Of a stretch of DNA of 64,000 nt, positions 24,501-33,291 are shown in pieces. The translations under genes and the position numbers were made by a program. Source of the stretch: Heterotrichella gracilis. Taxonomy: Eukaryota > Sar > Xanthophyceae > Tribonematales > Xanthonemataceae. The stretch is taken from NCBI GenBank assembly GCA_032358255.1, contig JAULBX010025153.1, positions 1 to 64,000 on the forward strand, in the 5' to 3' direction. The notes beneath the pieces are model-generated. The model worked only from the letters and a program-made list of their open reading frames with translations, was not told where the DNA came from and did no database searches. Within the stretch, counting starts at the first letter, position 1. Every line of letters starts with the position of its first letter.

Positions 24501-27500
24501 GAGTGTTTTCACTCTGTAATTGATTATTGCACGCCATCCTCCTGACTCTCCCCCTGGCCTTGTTCTCCAGGCACTACAACAAGTGGCTGTGGTCCTAACC
24601 CCTAAACACTAAACCACTATATAATTGCAGGCCATCCACCCGACTCTCCCCCTTACATGTGGTTTCCAGGCACTGCAACAAGCAGCTGGCTGTGGTCCTA
24701 ACACCTAATCCCCACACCCTAAACAGCGTGATGATTACATGCTATCCACCTGACCGCCCCCCTCCCCCGTGGTCCCCAGGCACTACAACAAGCAGGTGGC
24801 TGTGGTCCCCATTGACTTCAACTATGAGACCTACCTCAAACTCAACCCAGACCTGCTGGATGCGGGGTTCAACACCAAGCGGGCAGCGGAGAAGCACTAC
24901 AAGGAGCACGGGCAAAAAGAGGGGCGCAGGTGGGGATGAAATCCTGCTTATCAACCCTTGAAAGTGGTGCTAATTCATGTGGGAGTGGCCATCGCTAGGC
25001 CGAGGATGCTCAGTTGGGTCCACCTCATGTATGCTGCAAGCAGCCCGTGTTGGCATGCACCCCTGAAGGTGCAAGGACCTGGAACCCCAAAACAATTGGG
25101 ACATAAAACCCTAAACCCTGAACGCAAGTCGATGTACCATTTGGACACTCATTGAGGATTGCGTTGCATGGTTCCTTCCCTTCCAGGTATCTCCCCCTGG
25201 CGGAGCTGCCCCCCGACTTTGACTGGGAGGTCTACCTCAAGTTCAACCCCGACCTGCTCACCAACGACATCCAGACCAAGGATGTAGCAGAGTCCCATTT
25301 CCTGACGTACGGCCAGAAGGAGGGGCGCGTGTACCAGAAGTTCGACATGCACTTTAGGTACATGGCGTGCGGCGGGTTGAGCAACCAGATCTACAGCCAT
25401 GTGGCGGCGCTGGCGCTGTTCCAGGAGGTGGCGGACACCATCCCCTACAACAACATGACCGTAACGCTCCCCCCTGCCCTCAGCAGGAGCTCCTACAAGT
25501 GGGTGGATGCCTTGCTTTCCTTATGCCTTGGGAAGGATGCATGCGCCATATTTGCATGCGTGCTCTTGGTATGCTTGTTTCTTGTAGGTCCTTGGGAAGA
25601 TTGCATGCTTGCTCCATTTTTTTATGTAGAATCCATATCTGTATGTAGAACCTTGGTATGCTTGCTCCTTTTTTCCTTTCCCCTCAAATTTTGTACGCAT
25701 CCGGCATGGCTGTCCTGCCAAAACCCACACTTGTTTTCACAGTCCCTGGCCATGTACTGGGATACTTTCCGGCCCCACATACCTTTGTGTGTGCATGGCA
25801 CTGGCCCTGCCTGTTACCCCCCTTGCTAGGCCCTTAACGTTCTGGGGTGTCCAGAAAGTTGCATGATATTTTGGTATTCAGTTGTCAAAAAAGGCCGGTT
25901 TTGTTTACGTGAGTCCATCCCCGCGTGCCATCCCAGGGACGAGTACTACCCCGAGACTGAGCACAGCCGCGAGATGAGCAGCACCACGTGGGAGGGGCAC
26001 CACCTGGAGACGCTGTTTGACGTGGCATCGCTGGGGGTTGGGCTGGAGGACAAGGGGGTGATCATCAAGCATGTAAGTGGGGACGGGTCGGACGCAGGCT
26101 GGGGCGATAACATGGGCAGAAGCCTTAGGGTACATACCTGGAATGGGACCAAGGATAATTGCACATTGCCTTGCTGATCATCTCACAAAGCACCTTGCAG
26201 TTCACCAAGCGGTACACTAAAATGAAAAGTGGAGTATCTCCCTAGTCAACTCGATAAATAAACCAGCGCATTGGTGGCAGGTGGTCGGGGCAATGACATG
26301 GGTCTGTTCATTCGTGGCGCTGGATGCTGTCAGCTGTGTGCATTCCGCAGCAAGTCAAAAGCTAAATCGTCTGCCCTGGGTTGCATTGTGGGTGCATGAT
26401 TCAAGCACAAAATAAACCGGCACTTCTAATCGCCAGGCGCTGGCTCCCCCATTAGTTAAATCTCATATCACCTAGGCTGACTTCTCCTCCCACCTCCCCA
26501 GACCCCCGTCGATTCCCTCCCCGACCTTGCCTCCCCCGACATGGCCTACCCCGCCTGGGAGGACCCCACCCTGCCCATGGAGCGCCGCTTGGAGGTGACC
26601 GGGGTGTTCCGCAAGGGGTTGCGCATGGACACGCTGCTGGCGCTGGTGCGACACTCGCTCACGGTGTTTGTGCGCAAGCGCATGTCGTTTGGCGAGATCC
26701 CGGTGGCGCCGCAGGTGGTGCTGGAGCTGCCCTGCACCTTCTACGCGCTCAACGCAAGCAGGTGGGGGTGGTGGGGACGAGGGGGCAGGGGTTGGGGTGC
26801 TCGATGAAGGGTTCCGCACATGCACAGGGCTAGGTGGGCAGGGTGTGGGTGATTGGGGCAGGGATGTCACCGACGTGGTTCCGCTACTGCCAAGCATAGT
26901 CGCTGTTGTCTCTGGAGCTGATGTACGCATATGTGTAATGTTGAAAATTAAGTACAATCTGTTGGAAACGAGAAGTTATAGCTGGATCGTATGTGTGACA
27001 GGAATGCCTCAAAGGCATGAGGTGCCCCACCCCTCAAGCACTGGATCGGACCCACCGAGCCTTGCACCCTCCCTACCCTACCCTCCCGTTCCCTTCACAT
27101 CCTTCTCCCCCCCTTGCAGCGCACTTGATCGGGTCCAGGCCGTTGTCCGCGCCCTCAAGTACTCCCCTGCGCTGGTAGCCCTGGCCCACAAGGTGACCAC
27201 ACCCCTCGAGGCAAACGGGGGGTTCAACGGCATGCATCTGCGCGTGGAGGAGGGCATGCACCAGTGGATCGACAAGCTGGGGGGCCTGGAGGTGGGTCCC
27301 ATGCATACTATTGCAGTGTACATTTACCACTTACAATCTGTTAAACAAATGGGGTAAATACACATATTGTTTAGTACAATCATAGTCACAAAACATTTGC
27401 AATCGCAAGAAAGACTTCTCGAGCACCGGCTGACACCTAACTAATATCTGCCTGCATATTGTCCCATGCTGGCAAGGAGTTGATAGGTGGACGAAGCTGC

Positions 27501-29365
27501 AGCAAATTAGCAAGGAGGATCGCAGGCGCGATATTGCGCCCCGCATGCTGTCTAATGCCCCCTGCCTCCTCCCACCTGTGCAGTCCGTCCTTCAGTCGTA
27601 TGCCACAGCCGCACTCAATGCCGGATTCACGCGCGACACCCCCCTCTACATAGCATCCGCGCTGCTGTCGTACGGAGCAAAAGACAGTGCGTACACCCTA
27701 GTGTAGGGTTTTGCCTTGAGAACCCTGGTGTCCGGGGTTGGGAGCGGTGCCCATGAGTGGCCACATGGCAGGCGCTGTGCTCATGCTGTTTGCTTGGCAG
27801 CTTGTCAATAAGGAGAAACAAAACCGAATGGGACCAGTGGGCGGAGCTTAACCATGCACACCACAGCAAGTAAAGTCTAGGCACCCATTGGGCACCTAGC
27901 ATATGCACGTCGGACACTCCAATGTGCTTGGCTTGCTTGCATTCGATTACCCCCCTGCCAGCATTGCTCCCTGGTCCTAGGCGCTGATCAGTCCCTTGTG
28001 GTGTGTTTCCTCCCCAGAGCTTGATGAGGTGATCGCCACCTTGAAGAAGCTTGACCTTGCCAACAATGTGGTGTACAAGGAGGATGTGCTCACAGAGGAG
28101 GACCTCAAGGGTGGGTGCCAGCGCAATAAACCCTACACCAAAAACATAAACCCTAAACCCTAAACATCTTAACACAAGGAGGATGTGCTCAAGGGAGGCT
28201 GACCTCAAAGGTGGGTGGCAGCGTAATGAAACCGAAACCCTAAACCCTAAGCCCTAAACATGTTTGTCAGCAATATGGTGTACAAGGGTGGGTGCAGCGC
28301 GCACATGCATTTTCGGTATCAAAGATTGGTTTGCCATAGAGCCCATTTTATCTGCTGCGGCTTTTACCATTGCTCCGTTGTTTTGCCTGTATTTTGAATG
28401 TGGTGCCTTGCACCCGCTTGTATGCAAAGTGCACGGGGTACGTCTTTCAGGGCCCGATACACTGGATTCTCCTTCATCACTAACCTTTAACCCAACACCC
28501 TCTGACCCTCATGCCAACCTTCCTGCAGGCCTCAACAGCGAGCAGCTTGCAGAGGTTGACATGCTTGTACTGATGACCTCCCAGCGCTTTGTGGGCTTTG
28601 GCGCATCCTCCTTCTCCTCCTTCATCAAGGAGATGCGCACACTCAAGGGGGTGCCACCTCAGCGGTCGGTGCTGCTGGACGTACATGAGGTGAGGGGAAC
28701 CCTGATGGAAAACCCTATAGGCGAACCTTTAACAGGTGACCCTAGGGCCTCGATGGGGTGCTGCCTTGCAATCGGTGCTGTTGGACGTATGCGCATGAGG
28801 TCAGGGAAACTCTCAGAGAAAACCTAGTCCTTGATGGGGCGCGGGCGACTGGGGAGTGCAACCGCTGCGAAAATGCTGCGTGGGGGTTGGACAAGTCCTA
28901 TGCATCGGTGCACATTGTGATAACCGGCGAGAAAATATTTGCTGGGTCAAGAATCAATGTGCACATCTTGAATTGAACAGCCTACCACCTTGAAGCATGC
29001 TTACTTACAAAGAGATTTAAGGACTATCATCGTCATATTGCGTATGGTGCTATACCACTTTCACCAAACAGCCCTGCAACAAAATGCTGATTATGTACTT
29101 TTTTATACAAGCAGCCACCAGCTCATTAAAGGCCCGCCTGCCGAAGCATCTCACACTAGTGTTGTAACCCACATTTAGCTCAACTTCTGGAGTGTCATTC
29201 GCGCGCGTTCTAATAGTCCGCTGCTCAACCCCCTTCCAGGTTGAGGTGAAGAAGAAGGACTACATGCTGTTCCGCTGGGGGAGCATGCTCAACGCACCCC
29301 CCGCCACGCTGCGGCGCCGCTTGATACAGATGGCGCACTGGGCACTGCCTGCACTGTTCTTCTGA
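21518..29365 (+). CDS. O-fucosyltransferase-like Golgi protein with three NPDL repeats
   Basis: Fifteen frame-consistent exons give 848 aa: 21518-21608, 22177-22367, 22917-23069, 23146-23364, 23605-23925, 24233-24291, 24780-24929, 25187-25498, 25937-26072, 26502-26761, 27120-27291, 27584-27686, 28018-28110, 28529-28689, 29240-29365. A single hydrophobic segment at residues 72-94 (HLVVGAIGLIIVVGLVLQ) suggests a type II membrane protein. Residues 95-300 are a coiled-coil/linker region. Three repeats follow at about 311-345, 355-394 and 402-440, with the core D-F-x-W/Y-x-x-Y-(I/L)-x-x-NPD and an H-(W/Y/F)-x5-G-x-K-x-x(-R) end. Residues 450-848 carry plant O-fucosyltransferase-like landmarks: CGGLSNQ (compare GGLNQQR), FNGMHLRVEEGMH (compare LHLRFE.DM), DTPLYIASAL and a late DMLVLMTSQRFVGFGASSF. 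The family transfers fucose from GDP-fucose. Acceptor and activity are unknown, and a related glycosyltransferase cannot be excluded. Confidence 0.75.
21743..22230 (+). repeat. four tandem copies of the 5' edge of O-FucT exon 2
   Basis: The stretch encoding HELAQQAV of exon 2 (GAGCTGGCGCAGCAGGCGGT-like) occurs at about 21784, 21964, 22089 and 22206. Only the last copy continues into the full exon. The first three break off just after it and run into AAACCCTTGC-type sequence. CCCTAAA arrays lie at 22023-22040 and 22145-22156. The third copy also keeps an acceptor AG and the reading frame for about 16 codons. Confidence 0.85.
22308..22530 (+). repeat. duplicated 3' part of O-FucT exon 2 in intron 2
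   Basis: The CTGGAGCACCTGGTGGTGGG segment of exon 2 and the exon/intron junction with its TAGGGTTTTGGTAGGGTG tail recur at about 22455-22530. The copy has an internal deletion that removes most of the transmembrane codons. TAGGG-rich sequence surrounds it. Confidence 0.75.
24195..24221. repeat. interstitial CCCTAAA array
   Basis: Nearly four head-to-tail CCCTAAA units in the intron just before exon 6 of the O-FucT-like gene. This is the longest telomere-type array seen in the window. Confidence 0.9.
24510..24812 (+). repeat. three tandem copies of the 5' edge of O-FucT exon 7
   Basis: The acceptor and first ~30 bp of exon 7 (CAGGCACTACAACAAGCAG-like) occur at about 24570, 24669 and 24779, each preceded by the same pyrimidine-rich intron end. 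The first two copies break within GTGGTCC and run into CCTAA-type repeats (24598-24618 and 24700-24724). Only the third copy continues as coding sequence. Confidence 0.88.
28062..28295 (+). repeat. duplicated 3' edge of O-FucT exon 13 with CCCTAAA arrays
   Basis: The end of exon 13 and its donor (GAGGATGTGCTC...GACCTCAAGGGTGGGTG) recur, degenerate, at about 28176-28226. A shorter piece (AATATGGTGTACAAGGGTGGG) follows at 28272-28292. The copies are separated by CCCTAAA arrays at 28147-28165 and 28234-28259. Confidence 0.88.
28660..28830 (+). repeat. duplicated 3' edge of O-FucT exon 14
   Basis: The exon end CGGTGCTGCTGGACGTACAT with its donor recurs at about 28778 as a near copy carrying a small insertion, followed by a similar GGGAAACTCT/GGGGAACCCT stretch. 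Confidence 0.7.
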
Positions 29366-30279
29366 GGGTTCAACCCTGAGACAATGATATATATAGTGCA
29401 GCCTTTTTAGCACAAAAGCCAGATCAGGGGACAATTTCTCCCAAACGGAGAGGCAAAGCACCAATTGCCAAGCACTCACCAATTGGAGCTGGTGTGCAGG
29501 AATTACATAACGCGAGTTTCAACATGGTTATGCATAACTCTCGTGTGGGGTCAAAGTAGTCCTGTGACGTCTACTTTTGGTGCCGTGATTGCCAAGGATA
29601 CTGTGTTCAGCTGTTACGCTTTTCTTCACCCATACATCATGTTTACTCAGTATCCTTGAGGGATGGGAGCTGCCCAGTTCCCAAGTCTAGGAACAGTGAG
29701 TCATTACAACAGGTTGCAGTGTGCTTTTGCTGCCTTTATAACTAGCAGATGTAGTCCCGCTGGGTGAAGTGTCAACCCACCTCAGCAAGACACAAATACA
29801 AAATACAAACGGAATAATCGGTAGGGTTTTTAATATCACTGACCCTAAAACCTGGCTACCACCTGGAGAGGCAGGCTAAGGCAGGTAGTACACTTTCAAA
29901 ACAGTTAATGTGACTATAACAGCAAGGGTTTGAGCTACGTTTATTCAAAGTACAAAGGTTTCTTGAGTTCCACAGGTTGATTTTGCTGGCATGTAATGTT
30001 CATTTGCCTGACCTAAGTTCAAGTTACTGTACAGTAAAGTGACTCTGAGTACCCCAGCAAGCAAGGGCGAGATAGAACCGTTGGTTTGCCCTATGTTGTT
30101 TACGGTTACCCCTGAACAAACGTAGTCCCCAACAGCGCTCTAACCTGCACACTGTTCCATTCGCTTCAGAAGGCAATTGACGGTGCTAAAACGCAAAAGC
30201 AAACACAGGAAACTGGGCAACATTAGGCCGCTGCTCAGCCAGTTAACCCAAAGGCAGCACAAAGCTGCACAGCATTTGT
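29366..30279. other. convergent intergenic region
   Basis: About 0.9 kb between converging 3' ends. No coding exon or repeat is supported. A TGTAA motif near 29993 is a possible poly(A) signal for the O-FucT-like gene. Confidence 0.5.
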
Positions 30280-32372
30280 TCACATCCTCAGCCTTTGGCC
30301 AATGGTGGGCCCACTTGCGCCCCTAGCGCCTGCACTCTGCTTGTGGCCACTGGTTGAGGCCTGCGTGAGCTCCACCTCAGCAGAGCTCATCACCACATCC
30401 TCCATGGCCACCGCCTCCCCCCCCGCCACCTCCACCTCCTCCGCACCCCCAACCATGAAGGTGTGCGGCACCCACTGCCCTGAGGCGTCCAGGGTTTGCA
30501 CCGTGGGGCTCGCGGGGGGGCGTGTGGGGCGCTGGCTAGGTGCCCTAGTGTTGGCCGCCAGCGCCTCGTTAACCTGGGCTAGGGTTTCTGACAGGCGGAA
30601 CTGGAAGCGCTCATTGTTGTGGTTGGAGATGAAGGTCTTGTCCGCCTTGCCAGGCTGCTGGGACAGCCAGTATATGCACTCCATCATCTGGTGGCTGCCC
30701 TCCGCACGCTTGAGGTTGCCAAACAGGATCCTGGGCGTGGCCCGGACCAGCCAGTGGTCGGTGCGCATGTCAAACTGGTGGGCAAGCAGTGACAAACCCT
30801 CTAGGGTGGTGATCTCAAGCGGGAGGTCCACAGTAGGCACGATGGCATGGCTGGAAAGGGTCATGTCTAGGGTCTCCAGGCTGGGCAGCTGGCAGATCCA
30901 GGGCGGGCAGCTGTTGATGAGGTTCTGGCGCACGTTGAGCGTCTTGAGGCGCCGCAGCTGTGAGCAGGTGGCTGGGATGCCTTGCAGCTCGCACTTGGCG
31001 AGGGTCAAGGAGGTGAGGCAGGTGAGCAGGGACAGGTTGCTCAGCTGCGTGTCTCGCCTGCTCAACTCAACTCTGCGGAAGGTGAGCGCCCCGAGCTGCT
31101 TGAGCCCACTGAGCGCGGCAGGCAGCTCCCCCTCCAGCACCACCTTGCGGGTGCCATGCCCCTCCACAGACAACTGCTTTAGCCAGCCCAGCTGGCACAG
31201 CGCCTCGGGAAACTGCGGGAGGGCCGCGAAGGCGAGGCACAGGGTGCGCAGGGCAGTCAGTTTGGTGACCTGGCCGCTGATGGGCAGCACCACGCCGCGG
31301 AGGGTGCAGGTGACCAAGGTGGTTATGGAGCACAGGGCGTCGTCCAGCTTGAAGCAAGAGAGCTCCACTCCCCAGGCGGCAGCCGGGGCTTGGCAGACGT
31401 CCACGTCCAGGTGCTGGAGCGCGGTCAGGGCTGTCAGGTGCTTCAAGGCGCTCTGCAGGGCTGCAGGGTCCATGGTGTCGTTGAGCACCAGCTTGAGGGA
31501 GGTCAGCGTGGACAGCTGAGCCACTGAGGTGAGGAGTCCTGCGCGCCAAGGGGTGCCCAGCTTTAGTATGAGACACACAAGGCGAAGGCGTGCATCCCCA
31601 GGTTGCAATGGCACACCAAACGTTTCAAAATAAGACGTTTTGGGTTTTGTACGCCCCAACACCTCTTCCTCCTAACACAACTGCGGAGGTGTGCCCAAGT
31701 CAATTGTTGGTGGAAACTAGGCAGCAATAAGCACCGGGTACAGCAATCTTACCTGGGTCAGCTCGCAGGATTTCAAGCTTCTCAACTGGGCTCCGGCTGA
31801 GGGCATGGAACACAAAGGGCCAGGCAGCCTCCGCCTCCAAGGAAGGAAGCTTCACAGCTCGAATGTGCGCCACCCTGTTTGCCACCCACTCAGCCAGCTG
31901 CAGCAGCTTCTCGTCTGAAGGGGGTTGAGCACCAAACACTGCTGCGATGTCCAGGCAGCTCCACGTGGGCGACGCTCCTCGTGTCTCTGTGGCGCCACTC
32001 AGGGCAGCCTGCCACTTCTTGCACACCAGCGGCAGCTGTGTCACGCACTTTCCGAAGGAGACGTGGTCAAAGATGACCGGCAGCAGCCCAAACTCGGCCA
32101 AGTCGTTGATGTGGAGCTGGCGTTGGGGTGCCTCATTCGGATCCTGAACAGAGAAGAGAGAAGGTCAGCAGCGGTATGTGGTCAGCGGTTGCATTCACGC
32201 AGGCGTTTTGACCGTGCCAGACAAGGGAGCTGCATGTCTGTGAGACTCGGTCACAATGCATGCATAGTCCGTGTTGCGTTTGAAGGGCTCTTTCCTCCTG
32301 CAGGCTATTAATATCAATAGGACTGGAAAGAGGGTGCCAACGTACCTCGAGTGACAACTCAAACGTGTTCAT
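30280..32372 (-). CDS. F-box / leucine-rich repeat protein
   Basis: A putative substrate-recognition subunit of an SCF ubiquitin ligase. Three frame-consistent exons (32372-32346, 32143-31753, 31538-30280) give 558 aa. An F-box-like segment follows the N-terminus (residues about 22-55, LAEFGLLPVIFDHV ... LPLVCKKWQAAL). From about residue 140 to 420 runs a series of LRRs (LSTLTSLKLVLND, LTALTALQHLDVDV, LTALRTLCLAF, LTCLTSLTLAKCEL, LRRLKTLNVRQNLI, LPSLETLDMTL). The last about 100 residues are low-complexity Ala/Ser/Pro. Similar in plan to the gene at 56305, but divergent in sequence. The 27-bp first exon is small and could be replaced by another start. The substrate is unknown. Confidence 0.78.
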
Positions 32373-33291
32373 GGTGTCTCGCTTTGGGTTTCGCTTTGAT
32401 AGTTGAAACGCGCAAGAGGAAGTTGGAAGGTGCGCCCACCGGCAGATGCAGTAAGCGTTTGCTTTGTTGGTACAGCAGCACAAAAACGTCTCGTGCGCTA
32501 GGAACCCAACAAGCTTGCCGGCACTTCTTCACACCCAACACGGACGGGGCCTTGCTTATTGCAAAGCAACGCTGTAAAGCAACGGACCGCAGGAACGCAG
32601 AAACGCTGTTGGGCGATTTCTTGCGCGACGTCGACCTTGGTCTGCAAATAAAGAGCTTGTGCCCACTATCTAGTTAGTGGTGCGGATTGTCCTTCAACAA
32701 CGATTTACAGAACGTCATCTGCGACAGCTGCACTTTGAACTCTGGGGTAACTTGGGGAGTGAAAAGCGTTGTGAAACGGGGGCGATTGCGTTTTGGGCTT
32801 ACGAGATGATCGCGTAAACGCTGATCTGCTACCCAACACGTATCGACAAACTCGCCCCGAAGTGCTAACGCTGCAACAATCGGGTTGATTATGCTTGCGA
32901 TACCTCTTGGGTCCTGAAGTATATCGCACCACATGCATGCATGCATTTCACCACATGCCACGAACAACGTTGATATCAATAAGTATATGCCCAGGGCTTA
33001 GTTGCATAAATCAGCGGTTCCTATAGACCAGTAGCAGTTGAAGGCAGGAGCACGTTACAGGTCGGTACAACTACAAAGTCGCTATTTGCTGGGCTGCAGC
33101 ACATCCTGACCTAGGTTACACACTGCAGCCCATGCAGTGCAGCCCATGCAGTGCAGTGCAGCCCATGCAGTGCTCTTCGACTCAGCTTGAAACTTGTTTT
33201 CCTACAACTTTGATGCTGTGGTGGTTGTCGCAGTGTAAAGCGCTCCGTTTCGAACAGAAAACGCCCACTTGCTGCGGACAACCTGTCAATC
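32373..33291. promoter_or_regulatory. shared upstream region of the F-box gene and the SDR gene
   Basis: About 0.9 kb between divergent starts. Short direct repeats of a TGCAGCCCATGCAG unit (three copies, 33124-33173) lie about 120 bp before the SDR start. Nothing else is assignable. Confidence 0.4.
33124..33173. repeat. short direct repeats upstream of the SDR gene
   Basis: Three copies of CAGCCCATGCAGTG with short spacers, 120-170 bp before the SDR start codon. They could be a 5' UTR or promoter minisatellite. Confidence 0.7.

Noticed and set aside
30302-31519. 405-codon open frame on the + strand
   Set aside because: It is the antisense of the long LRR exon of the F-box gene; its translation has no domain, and the minus frame has clear F-box and LRR motifs.
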